From: Acanthopleura granulata
Taxonomy: Eukaryota > Mollusca > Polyplacophora > Chitonida > Chitonidae
Direction of reading: 5' to 3'
Assembly: GCA_016165875.1 (NCBI GenBank)
Contig: JABBOT010000002.1
Location: forward strand, 16,698,363-16,762,362
Length of the DNA: 64,000 nucleotides
Part shown: positions 12,546 through 24,900 of the stretch, piece after piece
Layout of the letters: the number at the start of each line of letters is the position of its first letter
How positions within the stretch are numbered: position 1 is the stretch's first letter
The notes under the pieces: generated by a model
The model's database searches: none
What the model saw: the letters and a program-made list of their open reading frames with translations, nothing else
What the model was told of the DNA's origin: nothing
Program-made: the position numbers and the translations under genes

Positions 12546-14646
12546 GTACTATATCCCAGATTAATACTCATAATTTACATCCCCAAACCACCTACAGAGC
12601 ATGTAACAATAAATAACGGAAAGTAGGGATTATGGCCTACACATAGTGCAGCTATGTCAAGCTGTACTGCAGGTGAAAATGATAAATAACACAGAACCTT
12701 GTGCCATATTAACAACTTGGAGAATAAATTGGGACAGAGATAAACAGGTTAAGCTTAACAGATGGCTAATTTGAGAAATTCCACACCTTCTCATAGTATA
12801 CATATGTAGCCAGAAGGCCTCACATGTTTTCAGGGCACAGTGATGTGTATAATAAACATTCTTCACTACAATCATGTAACATAAATGCTTAAATTCATTA
12901 CACATCTTCTCACCTACATTTATATGGATGATGAGCTTTTTTAGCTCATTAGGTTTCATAAAATGATATGAACATTACAAAAAATAGCTGCAGCTCAGTT
13001 AAGACCCCGGAATTTGCTATTAAGTTGTACATAAAGTTATATTTACGTAAGTACTAATTTTGATATTAATTTTATCTTTTAATTAGTTTTTGAGTCTTAA
13101 CCATAAAGCATTGAAATTATCTGCTAAATTAATGTTCTCAGATGGTTCATCATAAAAAATTGGTTACAATAAATGTATATAAATATAAAGTTATATAAAT
13201 GCATTTCTGTGCTTATGTAATGTGATTTGGCCAAAGTTTGTCTTTTTGAGCTTTATTTTACTACAGAACAATATAAAACACAAGAGTATTCATGCGAGTG
13301 GCTCAGGCAACAAATCAAACAAAAAAATGAAACTACAAAATAGAGTATAACAAAACTGGTGAATAATAGCTAGCAGTCAATTCACATTTATCTGACCACT
13401 TACATGTACAGAATAAATTCTCCGGTAACCAGAATGATTAATCCACTGCGATTTTAGTGTCGTCATGAGTGCAGGAAATACTTCTTTCTACTAGTATGGT
13501 ACTTCATTTTGAGGGCTACTATGGCTCCTAACTCTTGGTGGACAAGTGTCACTCTACCTATAATACCACAGCATTTCTTCTTTGACGAAATCACCACAAC
13601 ATTATGTCTGGCTAGGTCGTTCAGGTAACCCGAATGATCCTTTATACCTGTGCACTGTAGCATGTCATTAAAATTGTTAACTATTAAATATCATATGATC
13701 TACATGTAACTGATTCACCTGACTGTCCACATTTGTACTCTACTACTGTTAGTTCCAAAATTCTGAAATCGTATACTATAATGAAACAGATGTTCTGGTT
13801 TTTGGCATCTAGTGTTATGTGTAATGTGATAATGCACAGTTAAATCATTATTTACACAATAAAACTGATTTGGTACTGATCTTTCAATTTAGGCTTTCAG
13901 TACATGGTCAATGCAACAGAATATTCCTACATTCTACAGGATATATTTTAAATGTTTAAGTAGGCCAAAATCTTTAAGCATGCAAACTTCACCCTACAGG
14001 GTGGCCAATACAGCATCATCCTTCACAAATTTTACCAATCTGTTTACATATCTAAGAATAAAGACACATTTTCCTCACATTTGTAAGGATCATTGTTAGT
14101 ATTCACATGTTTTACATCACAATATTGATAAGATGACATTGTACAGTTGATTCATATGATCCTCACAGGCAACAATACCAGAACAGTGCAATTGTACACT
14201 TGACACATTTCAAATTCTTGAATGAAACTCCATGTTTTCCAGATTACATGAAAATGAAAACAGTAGTCTACCACACATCAAAAGTCTGTCAGGTTTGACC
14301 GTTTGCAGTCATTTTGTACCAAAAGTGGGCAAGTACGACAACAATTAACAAACAGTAGATTACTGAATAGAATAATCAGTCTAGGTAAGCAGTTATTTCC
14401 CTTGAAATGTAAGAGTGGTTGACCAGGCTAATCTGTAATCTAGATGATTTTAAAAGACTTCAACCAAAGTGAGGAAGGCAGTATTCTATACATAAATTCT
14501 TTACTGCATTCTTCAAAAGCGACAAGAATGAAATGAAATTTTACTTTGTGGAATAAAGTTTTCAAATTAACTTCCTCTTTCATTCATATAAAAAAATTTT
14601 CCTTTGTTTTCCTTGCCGATTGTTTTTTAATATTTTTTATTCTCAA

Positions 14647-14650
<4 letters not shown>

Positions 14651-14692
<42 letters not shown>
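14651..14692. repeat. (TA)21 microsatellite
   Basis: A perfect run of 21 TA dinucleotides. It makes a spurious Ile-Tyr repeat frame on the plus strand. Confidence 0.95.
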
Positions 14693-14695
<3 letters not shown>

Positions 14696-16619
14696 AAAAA
14701 AGATATAGCTTTGGAAGACATCAGAAGATCTGGCAACTTTCTTATACTGACACAAGACATGACATCCTACCCTGTCCAGTATACCAAACCTGAGCAAACT
14801 CTATCAAGGCCCCATCATGACATGCTCATTGTGCAAGCAGATTCTTCAATGAACCAAGGTCATACCCTCTGACACATGTTGTACCTTGAACCCCCAGCTT
14901 TACATCCCAAAATTATACAAATATTTAATGTTAATATAGTAAATAATGTAAATATTGTAAATAATGTAGATCATTGGTGTGGTAATATGAATGTCAAATT
15001 ATTAAAATAATACATTATCTTGTCTACCTTGATGGTCTACTATTAAGACAGACCTTGTGACAATAATATTCTGACAGTCACTCTTTTACTTGGTCCATGT
15101 GGTGTATTATTCTAACACTCAGACATAATATTATTCTTCTGGAAAGGAGAGACCAATGACGATGTCATGAAACTGAACTATGGCTCAGCAGACAAATCAT
15201 GGGTCACAGTGAAATCTGTGTCTCCCTGAACAGTCGATACGTAAATCTATACAATAGGGTAAGTTTTCTGGGTTAGAGAAAAACGATACCAACACTGAAC
15301 CGTAGCAAGTGTTCATAACAACGTTGTTGTTGTTTTCGAATCGTGGACATCATACTTTGCAAGCGTTTATGATGATCGTGGCATCAAAAACACCGCATTT
15401 AAAACACACAATATTGACACATAAACTGAGGTGATAACCAACGGAGGGTGATCTCATTTAGTCTTACCCTTCCAGGGACGCGCTTTTCTTCGAATGAAAG
15501 GAAATAAGCTTTGACTTGTTCATATCGCACAAAATAAAGACGCCTGGTGGTACGAAGGGGGGTAACTCTCAATTGCGTTAGTTTACATGGATTTCTGGTG
15601 CGCAGATTCCGACGATGGCCGTAATGTATAAAATCTCTTATATATTACCGTAACATATGAATATGTATTCACACATACTTTTCTGTGCAATAGGGCCATC
15701 TGTATACCACTGTTTGAAGAATGTTATTTGCTTGGTGTTTGCGAATTTCGGGTCCTATACTCATAATTAGGCAAATAATTAAGTATGAAAAACTAGGTTT
15801 CCACTCATCAGAAGCTGATTTTGTATCTATAGTCAGAGTCACATTATTGCCCTTTTTATCTTGCTGATGAGAGACTGACAAGAAAACTTTGATATGCGAG
15901 AGAGAGCCTTCTTCGTGGAGTTCAAACTTGTAACACGAGTGTGCAGGACATTTCAACATAATTTCATATAGGGGCCTAGGACTAGGCCTAAATCCCTAAT
16001 TTTTAAATTTGATTCGGAAAGGAATAGATTTTATTAGTATTAAATAAGAGAACGCCTTTCTTGGCTAACCTCATTTTTCCGTAGAGAATGTAGGTGTAAG
16101 ATTTAAAGCTTAATAGTTGATTCTTCGAGATTCCTGTATTCTCTACATCATGAAAGTGCTATTCTCGGCTTTTCGATGGTAAATTTAAGGAAAATACAGG
16201 TGTATAATCTACACGCATGGTGGTGAAGGTCAAGGTGATTGACGTTCGTTTTAGTTAATGATGTTATATGAAGGTGTAGGCCTGGTTGATGCCTTCCACC
16301 AGTATGATGCATGCACCATTCATGACTCACATGCATGCAGATGAAAATGCGTGTTGTTGCAGGAAATTTCGCCATTCCTTCACTTGCCAACGGTGGTTTT
16401 ATGACGGTTTCCTCAATCCGGGAAACTGACGGCCGTGTTATGTTATATAAGAGATACAACCGTCGCCTTGCAAATCAAACAAATAAGTTTCCAGATAGCC
16501 AATATACAGGCCTCCTTATGCGACTTAACGGTCTCAAAATGAAACGGTAAAATAACAATAGTGCCATTGAGTCGTGTTGTGTGTGAACCCATGTTTAAAT
16601 AAGCCTAAAATAATCCCGA

Positions 16620-16935
16620 GCCGCGCGTTTCGAAAAACACAAGAACACGAGAACGCGAGATTAGTGAAAAACCGCGCGAAAATAGCGTTAATCTCGCAAG
16701 ATTTTGTCAAACCGCGCAAGATTAGCGCTAATCTCGCGTTTTAGCGCCGCGTGGTTTTCAAAACGTGTGGCTCGAAAACTTGAGAACACGCGGGAAATGT
16801 CTGCAGCTTCTCGAACCGCGGGGTATTTTACAGCGTGAGAATACGACAATCGAGAACGCGCGAAAACGTGCTAATCTTGCGCGGTTTGGCCTAATCTTGC
16901 ACTCTCTGGTACATGAGCCGCCTGCTTTCTAAAAG
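16620..16935. repeat. CpG-rich block of short inverted motifs
   Basis: This island in AT-rich DNA is packed with CGCG and the variants GAGAACGCG, AACCGCGCG and TAATCTCGCG. The core at 16715-16738 is a 24-bp palindrome (CGCAAGATTAGCGCTAATCT then CGCG) with one mismatch pair. Further copies of TAATCT(C/T)GCG occur near 16690 and 16873. Whether it is a decayed satellite, a transposon core or a regulatory CpG island cannot be told from sequence alone. Confidence 0.6.
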
Positions 16936-17923
16936 GCGCAGCTCGAGAACGCGAGTGACCGCACCCGTGTTCCATAATATAGGCCTACAGAACGCATGAA
17001 AATATGGCGCTACAAGGTCTCGTTTGCAGGCGATTTTGCAAGTATGCGGAAAAATACATGATCGTTGGTAGGCCCCGGTATATCTTTGCGCCCAGTTTCC
17101 AGATTTCCTTCTTTTGTAGGTGTGCGTCCGTATTTATTCTCACCTAAACATACTCGCAAACATACTGCTCCTGCTAACGATGTATACATAAATGTGTTCG
17201 CGCAGGTTTAGCAGCGCATGTTTTACACTCGTATGGACAAAAATGTGTTTGCACGCGCACACGTGACGAATATGGTATGGGCCGTTTACAAATTGGCACG
17301 GTTCACTGTTTTCGTCTATATGCGTGTGGAGATATTACCATGCGTATCAGCAGGCCTACCTAAAATTTTACAAATGGACGCTGTCTGCTCTTCATGGCTA
17401 ATTAGCCTCAGAGGGACAAACTCTACATGTTCATGTAGATTAAGAAATCAGCCAAACTTGATTCATGCTGACATGCAAGCCTACCGCCGCCGTCGGGGAA
17501 TATCAGAAGGCACCTAACTATGTATATGAAGTTTATTCTTACACGTGTAATAATTCATTTCGCTTCGGTACTAAACATTTATAAACACAGAAAAAAAAAG
17601 CTTTATGATTAGACTCATATCGAAATAGGCCAAAGGGCTAGATATGATCTAAGGCCATTACGATATTGTTATTTCGATCACTAAAACCTGGGATCAATAT
17701 AGCCGTCCTAGCTAATTCTAAAGGCTGAGTGTCGTACAGCTAAAGGCATTGTGCCGACTGTATGTGGGTAGTGCATGGTGGTGGCAAACTCAAAAGTCTT
17801 CATTCTCACGGCAATAAAGTTTCCAGAAATGAATAACGTCCTCAATGATGTTTGGAATATGGCTATTAGGCTATCTAGGTAATTTCTAGCATTTTCATAA
17901 TATTTTCATTTTTTTTTTCATTG

Positions 17924-18499
17924 CTAACCCAACCAATGACATGTAGTTACACGGATGCAAAGTGAGCACGCGTGTGCTTGAGCGTGCGTGCGTGCGTGTT
18001 TTAGGCCTATAGTGATGGTATGCCCTGCATTACAATCTAGCGTACGAAACGATCCGCTAACTTCGATCTGCGTTATGGGGTAGATCCGGTAAATAACATA
18101 TCGTATGATGGGGTCGATAAATAATACATGCATGATCTGTGCATATGTAGCTGCATTCTTTTTTTTTTTTTTACTGTTGCTTTTGCTTCTTAAGAAAACG
18201 TTTATAATTTTGTGAAGATATGCAATATCATATGATGTGTCGTTTATTTCAGTCCTCGTGACGGTGGACAGACATGGGCATGTAGGCCTAAATTTGGGCA
18301 GATTTGTCGGTGCGGTGCTAATTGGTATTCGTGCACTGGTTGCAGGAATGTCCATCAAAATACAACTTTTACATGGAGCAAGAGAACAAGCCCTGGGTTG
18401 AGACCATTGCCAAAAGTTAGATTTACACCAGCAGGCGTCAAAATGACAAGGTGATATGATGATATCTCTACCGGGCGTACCGGTACACCAAGTCGTCAC
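17924..18499 (-). other. Unassigned 191-codon open frame upstream of TIGAR
   Basis: This is the longest unassigned frame outside repeats in the left half. The upstream half is Cys/Pro-rich and contains GTPGRDII and CKSNFWQWSQPRA. The downstream half runs through a poly-A/T tract and a GT-rich simple repeat, so it is unlikely to be coding as a whole. I do not recognise a family. It may be chance, or may overlap a 5' exon of the minus-strand gene. Confidence 0.2.
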
Positions 18500-18780
18500 A
18501 TGTAGTACGTACGTTACCTCTTGCCAGTCTAAACGTTATTGACTTTATCTGTTTTTACACGCAGTCCCATCTGTCATATGTAGTAAAAACAGACTGCCTT
18601 TACTGTTCTATAGCTTGAATAATTTCATTTTGGAATTGCAAATTAGACGTTACATTGTATAAACGTCTGTCTACACCGCCGCCACTAAATAATACTTTGC
18701 ACGAGCACTGTCGCCGTAGTTCTTCTGTGGCAGAGGTAATTTTTGCTTGTCGAGTCGGCGATCGTGAAACTGCTTTGTTG

Positions 18781-18958
18781 ATTGGCTGAACGAATTTTGA
18801 TTATCCAATGATCGCCTTTGTAACAGCCGATGACGACATGTGTCTGGGAAATGAGGCATGAGAAAAAGTTAGATGCTTGGGTGTGAAGTCATTTCTGTCT
18901 TAGACTCCCAATATTGGTTCATTGGGGATGTATGCCGGCTGGACAGAAGGAGATCAAA
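18781..18958 (+). promoter_or_regulatory. TIGAR proximal promoter / 5' UTR with CCAAT boxes
   Basis: Just upstream of the TIGAR start are an inverted CCAAT box (ATTGGCTG, 18781-18788), a direct CCAAT (18805-18809) and further ATTGG motifs at 18913 and 18921, in locally CpG-containing DNA. No TATA box is obvious. An in-frame upstream ATG at 18932 would add nine residues. The start at 18959 is preferred because it puts ten residues before the catalytic RHG, as in human TIGAR. Confidence 0.45.
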
Positions 18959-18990
18959 ATGGTGCTGTTTACCTTAACTCTTGTCCGACA
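18959..18990 (+). CDS. TIGAR: TIGAR exon 1
   Basis: The 32-nt coding exon encodes MVLFTLTLVR plus CA of the catalytic His codon, ending at donor CGACA|GTAAGT. Confidence 0.92.
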
Positions 18991-21900
18991 GTAAGTATCT
19001 ACTATGAAGACTAATTTGTAGGTAAAAAATCTATTTTGCTCCGGTCTCACGTCAGCTGTGTATTCAACTCGACACTCAGACACAGAAAGGTCATCGTGCT
19101 CTGATCGGTGTTAATCTCAAGTTCCCGTCTAGACTATACACTTGTTGTGTTGTCCACAGAGAGCTTACATCACTCTCAGTGTTCAGTCCTTAGAGTATTT
19201 TATAATATATCAGTTGGTTCCTCCTTTGTCGCGTCGAGACACACGGTATGATATGTTATAATTGCCAGTTCTCGTGCGTGGTTAATTTTGCGGGTAGGTA
19301 ATGTTGGGTAAGCCTATTATAGTCGCCCTTCTCATGGGCCAGACATCTAATCATATGGCTAGACGAGTGGACTTATTCAGTGTAAATGACCGATAATAAT
19401 AGTGGATAGTACAGTCGCCAGTGAACGGGTTTGTTATGAGTTCGTAGTACTCCCAGGTACATAAATAGTGTAAAAGGTCACCTTTTGTCTACAAAGACTA
19501 TTGTCTGTGATAATTGTTCTAGTTTTGATCCAGAATGAATACTGATGTTAAATGTTACTACTACATGTACACTCTAGTATAAGTACTTCATATTAGATGA
19601 ATTCCTTCATCAAACAACATCTGTTTTTCATTTGGTATCAAATCCAAGCCTAGTGTCAACACTATAACTCAGTCTGAAATATATGGTTATGCGTTGATTA
19701 TGGTTATCTGTGATGTATGCATAATACATGTACACTTGTACTGTATACTCTGACTTTGTGTTTTGTAGACTTGACAGAGAGTCATTCATGAACATGTATT
19801 CCCAGAGGTGGAATATTCTTTGGTACACTATGTCCTACAGTTCCTGGTTTAGCAGTGGTGCAGTTTTTGCATTTTTGTATGTTTAATTGTCAGCACTTAA
19901 GGCCTAATTATCGCTGTCTAGTCCCTTTACCACTGAACTTTTGAAAAGACGATTTATCTGCTTGCAGCAGTAGCACTGATCTTAATGGGCTTGAATCAGC
20001 TGATGGTGATAAGTGCTTGGGCTTTACTCTTGCACCAAATTCTTGGTAGTGACATGCTGGAGGCATTCAGGTTAGGTAATTTGAGAGATTGGTATTGGGT
20101 GGTCTACACCTGGTTTTTAGATGTTTGGACGTACATACAGAATATGACCAAGTCATAGTGTCAAGTAAAAAAAAACGAAAAAAAAAACCAGAAAAAAACC
20201 CAGTGAGGCCACCATTAAAATTACTTTTGTTGGGTGCAACGTATCTGGCGTCCCCAAAAAGGTTCTAGAACAAAGGCTTAATTGAGATTGTGAAAATGTG
20301 TTTTTCACAATGTTAATTTCTTTAAAGTCCTTATCTTCTGGATAAGCCATAATCACAAAAAAGACTTAAAAAAATAAGACTTACCAACCAGCTGGTCCTA
20401 CTTTTTCTTATTGTGTCAAGTGACACCAAATGAAGATTTTTGTAAGGATGGCCTTACACAGTCTTATTTTATAGGACTACATAATGGCTAAACTTAAAAC
20501 ATGCATTCAATAGCCTTTTCATTTTTCATCATATCAGATATGACTGTTCCTCATATCAGCATTGTGGAAATATCATTATCAGAATCCCTCCAGTCGTATT
20601 GCTGTCTCCTCTTGTAAAAGTGTTATAAATAAAAAAAGTAAATAAATATGAACTTCTTTGGTATATTCATTTTGGCCTATTCCTTATGGCATGGGATCAG
20701 TATGCTGTTAAATTGAATGTGATAATACCTCTTCAGCCTTGGATTTGCTTTCAATATTAAATCTGGTCTGGTTTGATTATAACCACCGGTTTTGCCTTTA
20801 ATGGCCATTTTGCCAACAGAGTGAAAAAAAAAAAAAAAATTTGTGCACCCACCTTCACACCAGTGCAAAAATTTATATGTGCACCCATTTTGTGCTAAAA
20901 TGTTCTTTGAAAATCTTAAAAATTAATAATGTTAATATTAACTTGGTAACACACAAATATACAAAAATATGTTTCATGATGGTTCCAAATGATAAGAAGA
21001 CCTTGCTGGTATCACTGAGCTGAATTCTTTTCACTGTAACCGATCAAATCCAGCTTTTGCTGATTAGGCGGCACAACTGTTAGCCAGAACATTTGTCACG
21101 TTGACCTGGTGAATAGTGTTTTTCATTTCTTTTGAGCACTCAGTGTCCTTGATCCTTACACTTGGGTAAGAGTTTAAGTACTAATAAATTGTCATCAGTG
21201 CATGTATGAAACAAAAATTTTAATGTAAAAGTAATTATTAGATACTATAAAAAATAATAGAAACATTTACTATGTATACGTTGTGTAAGAACATGTGTCT
21301 CCGAAACAGAATTGCCAGTGTGTGGCAACCTGCGGTAGTAGATGACACAGGATTCCTCTGTGGGTCAGTCGGTTAGCGCTAGCGCAGCGCAATGACCCAG
21401 AATCCTCCCACCGATGTGGTCACTGTAAATTGAAGTCTAGCACATGCTGGCTTCCTGTTTGGCCATACGTGGGAAGGTCTACCAGCAACTTGTGGATGGT
21501 CATGGGTTTCCCCTGGGCTCTGTAGAACCTGAGTTTAGCTGCTCGGTTTCCTCCCACCGTAATGCTGGCCGCCGTTGTATAAGTGAAATATTCTTGAGTA
21601 CGGCAGAAAACACCGATCAAATAAATAAGTTAAATAAATGACTGAGCGTGATGCATTTCTCCATTGTCTCTGGCGTATACATTCTGTGGACCATGCGCAG
21701 TATTGCGTACAGAGGGGAAGAAGGTTTACAGACACAAGAGGCAGGGGAGGTGAAAATCAAAGTTTGAACGTACATACTGTACATTATGGACGGTCCCTAA
21801 ACATCTACTTATGTACCTTATGATGAAGTACATTTCTCACAAGATTGCCCATATACTGTAATTCTTTGCTAGATGTTTATTTAAGCATGTTCTGACGGCA

Positions 21901-24900
21901 TTCTGCTATGTTGACTAATTAAGTTGTACTTTTTGTGAAGCCCTGAAACTGGCCAATCCAACCAATGTAATTTTGTCTCCACAATCAAATTAGAAATGTG
22001 CATAAATTGCACTGAAATTCGCTCTTTTATATGTGAAAAGGTTGAGGAATTAGGGTATATGTACATGGACATGCATTTGGTAGATGATCTGTCTACATGT
22101 GTACTTTTACATAGCAATTGTATCACTGTCTGCCTCTGGCTTTTATTCTTAGTTACCTCAATCACATTGCATGTTAATACATGTACTTACCATTGTGCAG
22201 TTTCCCCTCTGTTTTTTTTCTGCCTTTCTATCTTTCACACTGTTATTTGGTACAGAAAAACTGCTGTATTTGATGTTAAGTGTCATCCATGGCAGTTACT
22301 CATATTGATCTTAGAAAGTGTCAAATTGTGGCTTGTTTAGAATGTAGGATTATATTCCACTGGAAACAGTATAAATTTCAGTGCCAAAAGTAATATATAA
22401 ATTTTTACGACTTCTATTTCCCTCTGAAAATGGACTTTATGGTGCCAGTTAAAGGGCAAACACAGTATGTGTAGCCTTGTATTTAACTTTTTCAATCCCT
22501 TGTCAGTGTTTTAATGTTGTTAAAATAGTGGATGGGCTAAGCTGGAAACAGTACATGTATATGTTAATTTTCTTTTCAGTGGTGAAACAGTTGCCAACAG
22601 AAGAAGTATTATCCAAGGTAAAGTTTCTGTTGGATGTTATTGTGTTAGGCATGTGAGTTCTGCTTACAAGCACATATATGCATGCCGTGAGTGTTGACTA
22701 GATAGTCAGTATATTACAATCAAAGTATCTTTATCAAAAATAAACCTAAAAGAAAAAACAAGCACAGACAATATACAAGTCTTGTTCCTTCCAATCCTTA
22801 TTGGAAGAAAATCATTATCTTGACTGTGATGTTGATTATGAGCAGCATATGGTTCTACTCTGATTGAAATCTGTGATATGCACTATAACCTTTGTTCCCA
22901 TTTCCTCCCCAAATGCTGTGTCTGCATTTATGAGTCAGCGTGGTTGAAAAACATCCTGTAGCCTGCCTACAGGAAAATTAATTTTCAAATCCACACGTGC
23001 AAACTCCCTGATGGCACAGTGTCTTCATTGTTTAATAGTTTGCTGCTTAATGTAAAGCGTGAACTGAGAAATAGTTGAAATATATATTATATATATATCT
23101 GTACTTTGGAATTTTATAACAGCACTAAATTGCTCACATTCATCGTGAAATAAATCATACATTTTTAAAATATCTAAGGTCTCTTTATATGGGTTATTTT
23201 GTCAGTGGGACACTCGGCGTGTGCAGAAGTGCCTGCATGTGACCATGATAGTATACTTTGTGTGATACATTTGGTCTTTTTATGTTGGATATCTTACTCA
23301 GTTGGTGAAAATTTGAATACACATTGCTGAGAAGGCTGAAAACGTAATATTAAAACTTAAAACTGAATATTACCAGCAATTGTTAAATCTGTCTGTAATC
23401 ATTTTGGTGCTACCATTGTTATCTACAGAACAATTTCACTGAAAGAGTTATCAGTTGGTGTTCATTTCCCTTCAGGACAACAAGACACGCCATTGTCAGA
23501 GACCGGAGAACAGCAGGCACGCCTCATTGGTGGACGGCTGAAGGACGAAAGCTTCACCCATGTGTTCACAAGTGACCTCAGCAGGGCTGCTAAGGTAGGA
23601 TGGCCATGGCACTTGTTTTCCTCCACCCATAAAGTGGACCTCTGTGGTATAAATGCAAGATTCTAGAGTATGGAGTTAAGCTAAACTCTGATAAATTAAA
23701 AAAAAGGAATAAAAAACACTTGAGCATGGCATTTAAAGATTTAAATCAAAAAATAGTTTTAACATAGAAAAGGCACGTGTACCTTATAATTTCTGGGGGT
23801 TAGTGTGGGTAAAGAGCATTGATATTTTTTATTTTTCCTTTAACAGTTCCTCTTTGAAAGCTCATGTTGTGTTTTAGCTCATTTTTGTGTCAGAGACTTT
23901 TGTAATTAGCACATACATGTAACCATGTGACAAGTGTGTTTAATTTGGTGAACACTCATACTGATGTTTCTTAAGACACTATCACATATTCCTGAGGTGG
24001 TAATTTTTGTCTTTGTGCCAGTATGCTTTATGACGTGTACCTGTATTTATATTTGATCAAAAGCTTCAAGAAATTAACATGTATACTGTGAAATTGGTTT
24101 TCCATGAATAAAAGAAGTTTTTGATTAATTGGGCATATGACTTGTTAGGCTGAAAATATCCAAAAAACGTATAAGAATGTAATTAGATTCTCAGAAACAT
24201 TATTTTCAAGAGTGCAGAGAATACCTGCTTTAGATGATAAAATAGGAACAACGTTTAAAAACAGAGCAAAGCTTATCTTGCTGTGCCTTTCAGCTTATTG
24301 TTAAATTTAAACTGTTGTACATTTATTTCATGAAGAATTGATAGAAGAGGAATTAAAACTGATCAGCTAAATTAGTAGCTTGAAGATCCACAAGTATGTT
24401 GTATTTAATAGTACATGGTACACCCAATTATATTACGTTAAAATATATTCCATTGTTTTTATGTTGTATCTTACCAGACTGCCCAGGTGATTGTGGAGTC
24501 GAATCGAGTCAGTCGTTGTGACCTGGTGTATGATCCTCGACTCAGAGAAAGGGTAAGTGAACATGTATCACAGATTCATAAAATTGTGGGTCTCCTCCCA
24601 AACACTTGTGACGAGGGAGAATGTCTGTCCCAATGCCAGTCACGACTGTCCTTGAGGGCAAGATATCTGGAATAGTTTTACACCAATTAGGTTCATACTT
24701 ACATAGTGGCTTGAGAAGAAAAGGTCACCATAGAGAAAGTTGGGATTGATTTTGGTCCCTTTAATTAATCCAGTATGGCTACTATCGACCATCTTTGATT
24801 CCCTGACTCCCTTACGTTTCTCTTCCAAAAGTTAACATGTACTAAAACATCATCTGTTTCTTCAACAGTTACTGCAGTCACTGAAAGTTTGTGTGTATTT

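Larger units (their letters stand above)
11007..18931. other. Intergenic or first-intron region without a confident gene
   Basis: No exon could be anchored by homology or phase here. Contents seen are an interspersed repeat copy at 12,380-12,545, a (TA)21 microsatellite, a CpG-rich palindromic block at 16,620-16,935, and a long unassigned minus-strand frame at 17,924-18,499. The missing 5' exon or exons of the minus-strand coiled-coil gene and the divergent promoter of TIGAR should lie in this stretch. Confidence 0.5.

Noticed and set aside
14546..14872. Plus-strand 108-aa frame with an Ile-Tyr repeat
   Set aside because: The repeat is the translation of the (TA)21 microsatellite, and the flanks show no recognisable domain.
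15460..15560. First exon of the minus-strand coiled-coil gene (ATG then NKSKLISFHSKKSASLEG, donor GTAAGAC)
   Set aside because: It ends in phase 2, while the next known exon (10862-11006) begins in phase 0. Joining them gives a stop, so an unseen exon would be needed.
18671..18859. Minus-strand 62-aa frame as a divergent first exon
   Set aside because: It overlaps the TIGAR promoter CCAAT boxes and has only a weak donor (GTATTA). Its composition resembles the coiled-coil gene, but not enough to call.
21351..21430. tRNA gene
   Set aside because: The tRNA-like sequence is the head of a SINE. It continues into a non-tRNA body and A/T-rich tail and does not fold into a convincing cloverleaf.
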